Source: Mesorhizobium loti
GTDB taxonomy: Bacteria > Pseudomonadota > Alphaproteobacteria > Rhizobiales > Rhizobiaceae
Assembly (NCBI RefSeq): GCF_003148495.1
Contig: NZ_QGGH01000001.1
Span: forward strand, 888,347 to 952,346
Length of the DNA: 64,000 bases
Direction of reading: 5' to 3'
This document shows, one piece after another, positions 1-8,744 of the stretch. The position numbers were made by a program, and so were the translations under genes. Below the pieces are notes generated by a model. That model ran no database searches. It was not told where the DNA came from and saw only the letters and a program-made list of their open reading frames with translations. Within the stretch, counting starts at the first letter, position 1; every line of letters begins with the position of its first letter.

Positions 1-1653
1 GGGAAGCTCGATGTCCATGGCGCGCATCTTGATGGCGTCGGTGACGTTCTTGATGGCGCGGCCGGTGAAGCGCGGCTCGGCATCCTTGATCAGGTGCAGA
101 TAGGTGCCGATGTCGGCCATCGACTTCGGCGCGCCGTTCTCCTTCATGTAGCGTTCGTAGACCTTGATCAGCCCGTCCTCTTGCGGCTTCTCGTGTTCCT
201 CATAGGCTTCGGTCACGGCGCGCTGGATTTCCTGCGCGGCGTAGAGATCGTGGTCGCCGAGCGGGATCTTGTGGTTCTTGCCGGCGAGCAGCACGAAGAT
301 GTCGATGTAGTCGTCGCGCGACTGCGGCCCGTCGACCAGCCAGCGGGCGCCGGCGCGCTGGCGCAGCGCGTCGTCGACGTTCTCGGGATAGTTGGAGAAC
401 ATGCCGAACGAGCAGTTGCCGCGCACCACGGTGGCGGCGCCGGCGAAGGCATCCATCAAGACGCCTGTGATCTCCTGCTGGCCGGCCGAGGCGCGGTCGT
501 CGGAGCGGCGCGCCGCCACCTGATCGATGTCGTCGATGGTGCCGAAGCCGATGACGCGCGGGTTCAGCACATTGTTGATGAACTGGCGGCAGTTCTGGCC
601 CGACTTGCCCTGGTAGGACGAGATCTGGTCGACGCCGAAATTCTCATAGGCGAAGGGATAGCCGGCGACCTGGCAATAGCCGTTGACGAGGCCGGCGATC
701 ATCTGGATCAGCGTCGTCTTGCCGGTGCCGGGCGCGCCGTCGCCGATGAAAGTGAACAGGAAGCCGCCGAGCTCGACGAACGGATTGAGTTCGCGCTCGA
801 AGTCGTAGGCCATCAGCATCTTAGCGAGCTTGACCGACTGGTATTTGGCGATGTGGTTGCCGACGACCTCTTCCGGCTTCTTGAAGGTCATCACCAGCGG
901 CTTGGAGCGCTTGCCCGGCGCGACGTCGAAACCATCGAGGGTGAAATCGTCGGCATCGATGCGGATATGGGCGTTCTCGAACGGGCCGATGCCGTCGAAG
1001 CGACCCTTGCGCGCCAGAAGCCCGTCGATGGCGACGCGGGCAAAGGCGCGTGCCCTTGTCATCAGGTCGGCGTCGTCGGACGATCCCGAGATTGCCTTGT
1101 CAAGGCCGGCGAGGATCGACTTCACCGCATCCTGCGGCGTGTCGAACAGGAAGTCCGGTTCGGGACTATCGTTGGGCGCCTCGCCGTCGCTGTCGATCAG
1201 CTGGAACAGATAGGAGGCGAGGCTGAAGGCTGAGATGTAAGCCGAGGCCGACAGAAGCTTCTTGAAGGTGGACGCCTCGTCGCCTTCGAGCGGTGCGCGC
1301 GTGTTCCTGGCCTGCAGGCTTTCGAGGTCCGAGCCTTCGGCAAAGACGTCCGATATGGCCAGCGCGATCGCCGTGCCGCGCCGGGCGCGAAACAAGAGCG
1401 TGTGCTGCGGAATGGTCAGCAGCTGGTCGTCGGGATGGACGGCGCCGACTGTCTTCGACAGCTCGACCTCGCGCGTGCGGCGCACCGAACCGACCGAGAC
1501 GGTGGAGACGAAGCGGCGGTTGGTGCCGGCAAGTGCTGTGCCGGACTCGCGTGACGGATCCTCCAGCACGACAATGCGGGTGATGAAGCTCTGCGCGGTG
1601 GCGCGATGCTTCTCTATGGCGGCTTCCGGGATGGTGGTCAGGCCGGTATCCAT
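1..1653 (-). CDS. AAA+ family ATPase, C-terminus beyond the window
   Basis: The minus frame is open from an ATG at 1653 to base 1 (551 codons, no stop), so the gene is cut by the left edge. Residues 1 to about 280 match no family I recognise. An AAA+ core follows: Walker A GDGAPGTGKTT with its lysine near residue 312, a Walker B-like strand VIGFGTIDDID near 367-377, and a helical lid region with FTGRAIKNVTDAIK near 528-541. It lies 24 bases behind the 381-residue unknown gene and is the third gene of a minus-strand unit with a coiled-coil protein. An ATP-driven remodelling role is inferred from the fold only; the substrate is unknown. Confidence 0.85.
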   Translation of the reverse strand, partial: MDTGLTTIPEAAIEKHRATAQSFITRIVVLEDPSRESGTALAGTNRRFVSTVSVGSVRRTREVELSKTVGAVHPDDQLLTIPQHTLLFRARRGTAIALAISDVFAEGSDLESLQARNTRAPLEGDEASTFKKLLSASAYISAFSLASYLFQLIDSDGEAPNDSPEPDFLFDTPQDAVKSILAGLDKAISGSSDDADLMTRARAFARVAIDGLLARKGRFDGIGPFENAHIRIDADDFTLDGFDVAPGKRSKPLVMTFKKPEEVVGNHIAKYQSVKLAKMLMAYDFERELNPFVELGGFLFTFIGDGAPGTGKTTLIQMIAGLVNGYCQVAGYPFAYENFGVDQISSYQGKSGQNCRQFINNVLNPRVIGFGTIDDIDQVAARRSDDRASAGQQEITGVLMDAFAGAATVVRGNCSFGMFSNYPENVDDALRQRAGARWLVDGPQSRDDYIDIFVLLAGKNHKIPLGDHDLYAAQEIQRAVTEAYEEHEKPQEDGLIKVYERYMKENGAPKSMADIGTYLHLIKDAEPRFTGRAIKNVTDAIKMRAMDIELP

Positions 1654-1677
1654 GAAGGGTGCTCCGTGGTGTGACGG

Positions 1678-2823
1678 TCAGACGTCTGAGATGACCTGTC
1701 CGTTGGACAGGATGTGAACCTTGTAGCCGGCAAAAATCTTCTGCGCCTCGCCGGCTGCGTAGAGCGCCTGGTAGGCTTCGTGCGGGATCAGCGCATGGTT
1801 TTCGTAGCTCGACACGCCCTGGCGCGCGGCTTCCAGATCGTCGGTGTTGATGAAGAATTCCTGCGTCGTCTTCTCGCTCGAAAACAGCCCCTTGCGGCCG
1901 GGTTTCTCGCCCTTGGAGTAGACCTCCTGGATGGTCCAGGTCAGCAGCCAGGCATTTTCCGGCTTGCGCACCTTGGCCAGAACCTCGGTCACCGTCGAAT
2001 TGTTGTCGGTGATGCCGGCCGAATAGAACGGGCCGAGCACGACGCGACGCAACTGCTTGGGGTGCAGCGGCTCGAAATCCTTGTCGAGGTTGACGGCGAT
2101 GGTCGCCGGCGACAGCGTATAGGCGGAATTCTTCTCTGTGAAATCGTCGAAACGGTGGGCAAGCTCGGGATTGAGCAGGCCGTCGACCGGCAGCGGAATG
2201 TCGATCGTCTCGTTCAGCTTGCCGTTTCTGTCGACGAGCTGGCGGATCATCGCTTCGGAAGAATCCTCCACCGTCACCATGTAGACCAGCGGCAGGTTGG
2301 CACTGCCGTCGAACGTCGCCCAGTGGACGAGATAATAAGGTCGCGCCGTCTTCGGATTGACCGAGACGTTAGCCGTTTGCGCCAGTGTGAACGGGCCGAA
2401 CGTGTTCTCGCTTTTCACGTCCTCGAGATAGAGCCGCTCGGCCATCGACTTCTGCAGCGCCTCGGGGAATTCCTTGTGGCGCAGGATGAAGTCGGCCATT
2501 TCCTCGCGCAACTCGCCGGCCAGCGGAATGTTGGCAAGCCGCGCATCGGCCTGGCGGCGGTCGTTTTCCAGTTCGAGCAGGTTCTGGAAGACCGGGAAGC
2601 CACTTTCGGCGCGCGAAATGCGGAACGTGTCCATGAAGCCTAGCCGGTTGCGCCAGCAGGCAAACGACTTGTCGAGCCGGGCAATGTATTCGGCGACGAT
2701 CTTGGCGACGATGCCATGCCGGTAGAGCGGCGAGCGATCGTCGCGCATGAACACTTCAAGGCCGCTGAGCGCGGCCGTGATGGCGGAGAAATACCGTGCA
2801 GCCGCTTCGTTTTCGGGGGTCAT
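1678..2823 (-). CDS. conserved-looking protein of unknown function (381 aa)
   Basis: I recognise no domain. The protein has no signal peptide or membrane segment, so it is probably cytoplasmic. The N-terminal half is helical and rich in charged residues, with FRISRAESGFPVFQNLLELE near residue 70. The C-terminal half is more beta-like, with an SSEKTTQEFFINTDDLEAA stretch. It starts at ATG 2823, 31 bases after the coiled-coil gene, and ends 24 bases before the ATPase ATG, so the three genes are likely co-transcribed. The function can only be guessed from the ATPase partner, for example as an adaptor or regulator. Confidence 0.8.
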   Translation of the reverse strand: MTPENEAAARYFSAITAALSGLEVFMRDDRSPLYRHGIVAKIVAEYIARLDKSFACWRNRLGFMDTFRISRAESGFPVFQNLLELENDRRQADARLANIPLAGELREEMADFILRHKEFPEALQKSMAERLYLEDVKSENTFGPFTLAQTANVSVNPKTARPYYLVHWATFDGSANLPLVYMVTVEDSSEAMIRQLVDRNGKLNETIDIPLPVDGLLNPELAHRFDDFTEKNSAYTLSPATIAVNLDKDFEPLHPKQLRRVVLGPFYSAGITDNNSTVTEVLAKVRKPENAWLLTWTIQEVYSKGEKPGRKGLFSSEKTTQEFFINTDDLEAARQGVSSYENHALIPHEAYQALYAAGEAQKIFAGYKVHILSNGQVISDV

Positions 2824-2854
2824 GCCTGTGCGCTCGCGGGCAGTCCTGTCACCC

Positions 2855-3943
2855 CTAAGACTGCACGTAGTTTGCCGAATTGTGCTTCTTCAACACCTCG
2901 TCGAAGCGGCGGGCGAAGGCATCGTCGGCCAGCTTCTTGCGGCGCTGGATGTCGGCGCTGGCGACCATGTTCTTCTCGTGCATCTCGAGCAGGTCGCCGA
3001 TGTGCTTCTGCGATGCAGCACCGATGCCGGCCATGGTTTCCTCGGCCGTGTTGTCGACCTGGCTGCCCAGCGTGTTGATCTTGTGGGCGACGTCCTGCTG
3101 GGCGGCGGTCTTCAGCGAATCTTCCAGCGCCTTGTAGAGCACGATGCGCTGCTCGGTATCGATGGTCAGCTTGTTGATCAGCGTCGATTGCGCGGCGATC
3201 TGGTTGTTGAGCGAATCAACGAAGGTCTGGAACATCGAGGTGTAGCGCTCGAGCGTCTGGCTTTCGGCCAGCAGTTCCTGCTCCTTGGCCTGCTTTTCGT
3301 TGTATTCCGTCGCCAGCTTGGAGCGGTCGCCTTCGAGCTGCGTGCGGTCCTTCTGGCTGGTCGAGGCTGCGATCTTGTTTTCGATGTCGAGCAGCATCGG
3401 ATTGAGTTCCTCGATGCGCTTCTGCACGGCTTCGAGGTTGGTCATCGTGGTCTTGCGGCGCTCGATGACCTGCGACAGGCTGGTCTCGGAGGTCTTGTAG
3501 CGCTGATCGAGGACTTCTTTTTGCGCCTTCAGGATGCCGACGATGGTGTCTGACTTGACCAGCAGTTCCTGCAGATTGCCGGCCAGCGACATGTTGCGGA
3601 CGCGGTCGGTGCGCATGCGCTGCTTGCTCTGGCTGGAGAAGACGCCGATGAATTTTTCCCAGCCGGTGTAGTTCTTCATGCTCTCGAACTCGGCGCCGAA
3701 GACGTTGGTGGCGTCCTCCAGCCCGATGATCAGGTCGGCGATGTTGCCTTCCATCACCTTCTGCTGCTTCAGCACGTCCTCGATGCGGGCGTTCTCGATG
3801 TCGAAATTGGCGTCGCCGATCTTCTTGTCGGCGGTGGCGAGCGTATCAAGCACGGTGCCGGACTGCTCGATCTTGGTGCGCATGTCCTGCACGACCTGCT
3901 TGGTCTTGGCAATTTCGGCGTCGAAATTCTGCAATGTCGCCAT
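2855..3943 (-). CDS. cytoplasmic coiled-coil protein of unknown function (362 aa)
   Basis: An almost entirely helical, Gln/Lys/Glu-rich protein with long heptad-like stretches, no signal peptide and no membrane segment. It begins MATLQNFDAEIAKTKQ and ends with HNSANYVQS. ATG 3943 is preferred over the upstream ATG at 4006 because GGGAGG lies 6 bases in front of it; the longer form would add 21 unconvincing residues. It is the first gene of the unit with the 381-residue unknown and the AAA+ ATPase. The overall shape recalls TelA/YaaN-type toxic-anion or other membrane-stress coiled-coil proteins, but I cannot show homology by eye. Confidence 0.82.
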   Translation of the reverse strand: MATLQNFDAEIAKTKQVVQDMRTKIEQSGTVLDTLATADKKIGDANFDIENARIEDVLKQQKVMEGNIADLIIGLEDATNVFGAEFESMKNYTGWEKFIGVFSSQSKQRMRTDRVRNMSLAGNLQELLVKSDTIVGILKAQKEVLDQRYKTSETSLSQVIERRKTTMTNLEAVQKRIEELNPMLLDIENKIAASTSQKDRTQLEGDRSKLATEYNEKQAKEQELLAESQTLERYTSMFQTFVDSLNNQIAAQSTLINKLTIDTEQRIVLYKALEDSLKTAAQQDVAHKINTLGSQVDNTAEETMAGIGAASQKHIGDLLEMHEKNMVASADIQRRKKLADDAFARRFDEVLKKHNSANYVQS

Positions 3944-4255
3944 TGGGGCCTCCCGCTTCGGCATCACGTCGCTGGTAGCGAACAGCGGCGAATATATGTG
4001 GGGCATCCGGGGATTGAAAGACGCAAGACAACACCCGCCTCGAAAACAAAAGAATCCGTCGCGGTCTTGAAAGTTAGTGAAGGTGGGGTCATGGCGTGAT
4101 TAGCTTGCCGGTTAGGCATAGTTCAGCTGTCATTGAACTTTCATGCGGCAAAGCGATGGCGCATGGATGCCTTTGTATTCGGCAAACCACTGAAGCAATC
4201 GTGGCCGCGATATGCGACGCGAAAGCCGGCTTTACAGAGGCGGACGAACAGCGGA
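3944..4255. other. intergenic region, no gene recognised
   Basis: About 310 bases separate the start of the coiled-coil gene from the end of the cytochrome c gene, both on the minus strand. It must hold the promoter of the three-gene unit. A plus-strand open stretch (4096-4290) has no ribosome site and runs antisense into the cytochrome gene, so I do not call it. No strong hairpin was seen. Confidence 0.5.
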
Positions 4256-4663
4256 TCAGGGCTTGGGATCGGCCTTCAGATAGGCGATGACATTGGCGAT
4301 GTCGTCGTCCTTGGTCAGGCCGGCAAACGCCATCTTGTTGCCGGGCACTTTCAGCTTGGGGGCCTTGATATACTCGGCGAGATTGGCTTCATCCCACACC
4401 AGGGCGGCAGCACCGGCACTCTTCATCGCCTCGGAGTAGTGACCAAGAAAACTCTCGGCGCTACCGGCGGTGCGGCCGACGACGCCCATCAAATGCGGGC
4501 CGACCTTGTCGCGGTCGGTGGCCGCTTCATGGCAGGCGATGCATCGGTTGAAGACCTTCTTGCCCAGGGCCGGGTCACCGCCGGCATGGGCGGCAAGGGA
4601 GGTGGCAAGGACAAGGGAGGTGGCAAGGAGAAGAAAGCTGGCGGACGAAGCGGCTCGAAACAT
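4256..4663 (-). CDS. exported class I cytochrome c (c2-like)
   Basis: A small periplasmic electron carrier, 135 residues. ATG 4663 gives a clean signal peptide (MFRAASSASFLLLATSL...AAHAGG); the frame is open further upstream but with a poor leader. The mature part holds the haem site CIACH, a GPHLMGVVGR loop, and the distal methionine region GNKMAFAGL, followed by a C-terminal helix DDIANVIAYLKA. The signal peptide contains a duplicated LATSL segment from a short DNA repeat. It stands alone, so the redox partner is not indicated. Confidence 0.9.
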   Translation of the reverse strand: MFRAASSASFLLLATSLVLATSLAAHAGGDPALGKKVFNRCIACHEAATDRDKVGPHLMGVVGRTAGSAESFLGHYSEAMKSAGAAALVWDEANLAEYIKAPKLKVPGNKMAFAGLTKDDDIANVIAYLKADPKP

Positions 4664-4771
4664 GGCTGACCCCGGAGAGCTCTGGCTGTCGGCCTTATAG
4701 GGCCGAGGCCTTAACAAACGCTGCATCGTGGCGGGATTGCGGAAGACAGGCCCTGACAATGGTATTGCAAG

Positions 4772-5629
4772 TCAGGCCTGCTGTGCCAAGTCGCGGCGCA
4801 GGAAGTCATTCAGCCGTTCGACCGCCGGCGTCATCGACAGAGGGTTGCGCAGGATGCCGATTTCGAGGTCCGGCAGCACCGGAAGCCCTTCATTGCCGCC
4901 GATGATGCGCAGCGATGGCGGTACGCTGCGCAGGGCGAGGCCAGCCACCGCGAGTCCTGCTTGGACGACCGCGATCAGGCCAAGCAAAGAGGCGCTGGAA
5001 TAGGTGCAGCGATAGGAGCGGTCGGCATCGCCAAGCGCCTGCAGGACATTCATCCTCGCGGCGCAGCCTGGTTCGAACAAGGCGACCGGAAGCGGGGCGG
5101 TCTCCCATGCCACATGGTTTGGCGAGGCGACCCAGACGAAACGTTCCAGCCGGATCACGTCGAGCGGCTGCTCCGGCAAGCGGGTGACGATGGCGAGATC
5201 CAGCCGTCCCTCGGCCAGCGTCTTCACCAGCGCGGTCGATTGTTCGCAGATCAGTTCCACCGTCACCAGGGGATGCTCCGCAGCAAAGCGCGACAGCACC
5301 GGCGGCAAGAGGAAGGCCGCGTAGTCGTCCGGCACACCCAGACGGACGCTGCCGATCTCCTTCGGCCGGGTGACGCTCGCCCATGCCTCATCCGACAGCT
5401 TCAGCAACCGGCGCGCATAGATCAGGAAATCCTCGCCGACGGCATTGGGGATGACGGTTCTGGGGCCACGCACCAGGAGCTGGTTGCCGACCATCTCCTC
5501 CAGCCGCTGCATCTGCATGCTGACGGCCGACTGGCTGCGGCCGACCCTGGGTGCTGCATTGGAAAGGCTGCCGCTCTCGACGACGGCGACGAAGGTTTTC
5601 AGCAAGTTGAGATCGAGTGGCGCGGCCAT
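4772..5629 (-). CDS. LysR-family transcriptional regulator
   Basis: 285 residues, the usual LysR length. N-terminal winged helix-turn-helix (LNLLKTFVAVVESGSLSNAA, then GRSQSAVSMQMQRLEE) and a C-terminal substrate-binding domain from about residue 92. It is divergent from the EamA-type exporter at 5732, with a perfect 9-bp inverted repeat in the shared 102-base gap. By family habit it probably controls the exporter and itself; the effector is unknown. Confidence 0.92.
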   Translation of the reverse strand: MAAPLDLNLLKTFVAVVESGSLSNAAPRVGRSQSAVSMQMQRLEEMVGNQLLVRGPRTVIPNAVGEDFLIYARRLLKLSDEAWASVTRPKEIGSVRLGVPDDYAAFLLPPVLSRFAAEHPLVTVELICEQSTALVKTLAEGRLDLAIVTRLPEQPLDVIRLERFVWVASPNHVAWETAPLPVALFEPGCAARMNVLQALGDADRSYRCTYSSASLLGLIAVVQAGLAVAGLALRSVPPSLRIIGGNEGLPVLPDLEIGILRNPLSMTPAVERLNDFLRRDLAQQA

Positions 5630-5645
5630 GGTGCTATCAGCATAT

Positions 5646-5671
5646 CGAATAGATCATTCCAAATCTATTCG
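5646..5671. promoter_or_regulatory. inverted repeat, probable LysR operator
   Basis: CGAATAGAT (5646-5654) and ATCTATTCG (5663-5671) are perfect inverted 9-mers around an 8-base spacer. The site sits 17 bases upstream of the LysR ATG and 60 bases upstream of the exporter ATG, where an autoregulating LysR protein would bind. Confidence 0.6.
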
Positions 5672-5731
5672 CTTGTTTGAAGGCCGTGCCGGTGACCAGA
5701 TGGCTGGGAGTACCGGCTGGACGAAACACCC

Positions 5732-6628
5732 ATGACAGACGCCTCGACAGCCCGCTTTCCGGCCGCGAGCCTTGCTCTGGCAATGGTTATCGCCGGCACG
5801 GTCGGCGCCTTCGCCACGGAATCGGGGCTGCATCCCGTCGCCGTCGTCTTCTGGCGATGTGTGTTCGGCGCGCTGTTCCTTTTCGTATGGTGCCTGTTGC
5901 GCGGCTATCTGCCGGACCGGACGCTGTCGCCATCCCGGCTTGCCCTTGCAGCACTTGCCGGCGTCTGCATGGTGCTGAGCTGGACGGCCTTCTTCGCCGG
6001 CTTCGCCATGACGTCGATCGCCACGACGACGATCGTCTATCATGTCCAGCCGTTCTTCGTGGTCCTGATCGGCGTCATCTTCCTCAAGGAACGCATCTCG
6101 CTCGACCAACTGTTGTGGATGCTCGGTGCGTTTCTCGGCGTCGTGCTGGCCAGCGGCCTCGTCTTCGCGCACGGCCATGCCGATGCCAACTGGGCGCCGG
6201 GCATTGCGCTGACGCTGGGCGGCGCAATGCTCTATGCCGTTACAACGATCCTGGCCAAAGGCCTTGGCCAGCAGCGCGCCGAAATCACGGTACTCTGCCA
6301 GACGGTGGTGGGGGTCGTCATGCTCGCCCCGTTCGCTGACGTCGGCCAACATATTGCGCCTGCGTCATGGGGCTGGCTGCTCGGCATCGGCGTGCTGCAC
6401 ACCGGCGTTGCCTACGTGCTGATGAATTCGGCCTTTCCGCGCCTGACGACACCGGTGATCGGCGTCATCACCTTCATCTACCCCGTCGTCGCCATCATCG
6501 TCGACTGGGCGATCTATGGGCATCCGCTCGGGCTGGCGCAGGCTGCCGGCATGGCGCTGATCGCACTGGCAACACTTGGCGTGCGGCTTGGTTGGCGGTT
6601 TCCGAGATCGCGTGTTTCGACCGTATGA
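5732..6628 (+). CDS. EamA/DMT-family transporter
   Basis: 298 residues with about ten hydrophobic helices in two repeats, the EamA (DMT) architecture. Examples are AVVFWRCVFGALFLFVW in the first half and GIGVLHTGVAYVLM in the second. It is a probable inner-membrane exporter of a small metabolite or amino acid. It is divergent from a LysR regulator, which likely controls it, and ends 6 bases before the convergent thymidine kinase gene. Confidence 0.9.
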   Translation: MTDASTARFPAASLALAMVIAGTVGAFATESGLHPVAVVFWRCVFGALFLFVWCLLRGYLPDRTLSPSRLALAALAGVCMVLSWTAFFAGFAMTSIATTTIVYHVQPFFVVLIGVIFLKERISLDQLLWMLGAFLGVVLASGLVFAHGHADANWAPGIALTLGGAMLYAVTTILAKGLGQQRAEITVLCQTVVGVVMLAPFADVGQHIAPASWGWLLGIGVLHTGVAYVLMNSAFPRLTTPVIGVITFIYPVVAIIVDWAIYGHPLGLAQAAGMALIALATLGVRLGWRFPRSRVSTV

Positions 6629-6634
6629 ACCTGG

Positions 6635-7246
6635 TCAGCCCTTGATAAAGCCGATGAAGTCGTCGGGCGCGGCGCGGCCCATCTCTTCCTCCCAGTGGCG
6701 GCGGCAGAGTGAGACATAGACGTCCTTGCCGATCGCCACCTGTTCGCCTTGCCTGGCCACCTTGCCGTCGGGGCCGAGGCGCACGACCATCGTCGCCTTG
6801 CGGCCGCAGCGGCAGATGGTGCGCACCTCGCGTAAATCGTCGGCGATGGCCAGCAGCGCGCGCGAGCCGGAAAACAGCTTGCCCTGGAAGTCGGTGCGCA
6901 GGCCGTAGCACATGACCGGAATGTTCAGGCGGTCGGCGATGCGGGCGAGCTGCCAGACCTGTTCTTCCTCGAGGAATTGCGCCTCGTCGACGAAGACGCA
7001 ATGCACCGATGTATGCGCGTGGTGATCGGCGACGCGGGCGAACAGATCGTCACCGTCGCGGAACATCTCGGCTCCCGTCTCCAGGCCGATGCGCGACGAG
7101 ATCAGGCCGGTATCGCCCTTGCGGTAGTGGCCGGCGACGAACAGCATCGTGCCCATGCCGCGCTCGCGATAATTATACGACGCCTGCAACAGCATCGTCG
7201 TCTTGCCGGCATTCATCGTTGCATAGTGGAAGTAAAGTTTGGCCAT
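6635..7246 (-). CDS. tdk: thymidine kinase
   Basis: 203 residues. It phosphorylates thymidine to dTMP with ATP in the salvage pathway. The P-loop NAGKTTML is near residue 13, the Walker B motif is CVFVDEAQFL, and the lasso region carries zinc-type cysteines (CRCGRKA, and a later CRRH). Length and motifs match the bacterial type II enzyme. It is transcribed towards the EamA gene, and the upstream 400 bases hold its promoter together with that of choX. Confidence 0.95.
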   Translation of the reverse strand: MAKLYFHYATMNAGKTTMLLQASYNYRERGMGTMLFVAGHYRKGDTGLISSRIGLETGAEMFRDGDDLFARVADHHAHTSVHCVFVDEAQFLEEEQVWQLARIADRLNIPVMCYGLRTDFQGKLFSGSRALLAIADDLREVRTICRCGRKATMVVRLGPDGKVARQGEQVAIGKDVYVSLCRRHWEEEMGRAAPDDFIGFIKG

Positions 7247-7312
7247 GCCATCCTACGGTCTGTTGATATTCAGGTGATGCCGGCCTGCAAATGGCGGCTC
7301 CTGCGCTTCCCC

Positions 7313-7390
7313 GTTCTACCGCGTCGCGGTAGAACTGAGCTCACGTACCCAAAAGTACGCTCCGCTCCGGTTCTCGGAGCCCACCATTTT
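7313..7390. repeat. palindrome cluster in the tdk-choX intergenic region
   Basis: Within the 424-base gap (7247-7670) there is a perfect hairpin GTTCTACCGC/GCGGTAGAAC with a 3-base loop (7313-7335). Next come GTAC-CCAAAA-GTAC (7345-7358) and CTCCG-GTTCT-CGGAG (7365-7379). The layout resembles short mosaic repeats found between genes in rhizobia, but copy number cannot be judged here. The rest of the gap should hold the divergent tdk and choX promoters. Confidence 0.5.
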
Positions 7391-7670
7391 CGTCTCGGCC
7401 TGACCTGAATCTAAACAGACCTTATGCCGAGTTGGCCTGATACGGGGAGGGGCCGCCGCCGGCATTCCCCTGAAAAAGCCGACCTGTCTCTGAAAAAGCT
7501 GTCTGGCACGACAAAAGCGTCGGTCGTGTCGCTGATTGGCCAGCCCGCGCCGTTGATCGTGATTGCCTTAGCGCTTGAATCCACACCAGAATGGTGTTTG
7601 GCTGACGAAACAAGGCGGGCAGAGAAACCGTGACTACGCTTCGCCAAAGAATCACAATGGGAGAATATCT

Positions 7671-8606
7671 ATGTCGCGCATGAATTCCTTCGTCGCCGGC
7701 CTCGGCCTGGCGGCTTTTTTGTCCACGAGCGCTGCCTTTGCCGGTGATCCGGCAAGCTGCAAGGCGGTGCGCCTTTCCGATGTCGGCTGGACCGACATCC
7801 AGGCGACGACCGGCATCGCTTCGGTGCTGCTGACCGCGCTCGGCTACGAGCCGCAGACGATCCAGCTGTCGGTGCCGGTGACCATGGCGTCGCTGAAGAA
7901 CAAGGATCTCGACGTGTTCCTCGGCAACTGGATGCCGTCGATGACCAACGACATCAAGGACTACACCGCCGACGGCTCGGTCGAGACGATCAGCACGAAC
8001 CTGACCGGCGCCGGCTACGGCATTGTCGTGCCGACCTATGTCGCGGATGCCGGTGTCAAGTCGCTGACCGATATCGGCAAGTTCAAGGACAAGTTCAACG
8101 GCAAGATCTACGGCATCGAGGCCGGCAATGACGGCAACCGCATCATCCTCGACATGATCAAGAACCCGAAGGACAATCTCGAAGGCTTCGAGTTGGTCGA
8201 ATCCTCGGAGGCCGGCATGCTCACGCAGGCCGAGCAGTCGATGAAGAACAATGAGTGGATCGCCTTCCTCGGCTGGACGCCGCATCCGGTGATGGGCGCC
8301 ATGAAGATCACCTATCTCGACGGCATGGGCGACAGCGGCTTCGGCGCCGCCACCGTCTTTACCAATGTGCGCAAGGGCTACACCACCGAGTGTCCGAATG
8401 CCGGCAAGTTCATCGCCAACCTCAAGTTCAACCTGGACATGGAAGGCCAGATGATGGACGCGATCCTCAAGGGCGGCGACGCCAACACGGTGGCGGCCGA
8501 CTGGCTGAAGAAGCACCCGGACGCGGTTGCCCCGTGGATCGCCGGCGTAACCACCTTCGACGGTGGCGACGCGGCCGCTGCCGTCAAGACCGCGCTCGGA
8601 AGCTGA
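7671..8606 (+). CDS. choX: choline ABC transporter, periplasmic substrate-binding protein
   Basis: 311 residues with signal peptide (MSRMNSFVAGLGLAAFLS...AFAGD). ATG 7671 is chosen because GGGAG lies 8 bases ahead and the signal peptide begins there. Aromatic residues that form the quaternary-ammonium cage of this family are present in context: VGWTDIQA, LGNWMPSM, GYGIVVP and LGWTPHPV. It is first in a choX-choW-choV operon for high-affinity choline uptake. A hairpin terminator follows, which would leave more binding protein than membrane components. Confidence 0.94.
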   Translation: MSRMNSFVAGLGLAAFLSTSAAFAGDPASCKAVRLSDVGWTDIQATTGIASVLLTALGYEPQTIQLSVPVTMASLKNKDLDVFLGNWMPSMTNDIKDYTADGSVETISTNLTGAGYGIVVPTYVADAGVKSLTDIGKFKDKFNGKIYGIEAGNDGNRIILDMIKNPKDNLEGFELVESSEAGMLTQAEQSMKNNEWIAFLGWTPHPVMGAMKITYLDGMGDSGFGAATVFTNVRKGYTTECPNAGKFIANLKFNLDMEGQMMDAILKGGDANTVAADWLKKHPDAVAPWIAGVTTFDGGDAAAAVKTALGS

Positions 8607-8636
8607 GCCGACTGAATTCGGCAAAGCCGAACCAGG

Positions 8637-8671
8637 AAGGGCAGCCATCTTAGAAAAGGCTGCCCTTTTTC
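8637..8671 (+). terminator. intercistronic terminator between choX and choW
   Basis: AAGGGCAGCC (8637-8646) pairs perfectly with GGCTGCCCTT (8658-8667) across an 11-base loop, followed by a T run. It lies 30 bases behind choX and about 75 bases before choW, so it probably acts as a partial terminator that sets the ratio of binding protein to transporter. Confidence 0.8.
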
Positions 8672-8744
8672 ATATCCTGTGACAAGATGACGTTGCTACC
8701 GTTGAGGCCGAGGGCAGGGCGGTCTCCTGCACGAGAGGGGCGAT

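Noticed and set aside
94..1233. Long plus-strand open frame of 379 codons
   Set aside because: Antisense to the AAA+ ATPase gene, which has clear Walker motifs; the product is a low-quality Val/Ala/Asp/Arg mixture typical of GC-rich antisense frames.
2855..3943. Assignment of the coiled-coil protein to the TelA toxic-anion family
   Set aside because: Similarity is only in overall helical character; no shared motif could be pointed out.
4096..4290. 64-codon plus-strand frame upstream of the cytochrome gene
   Set aside because: No ribosome site, extends antisense into the cytochrome c gene.
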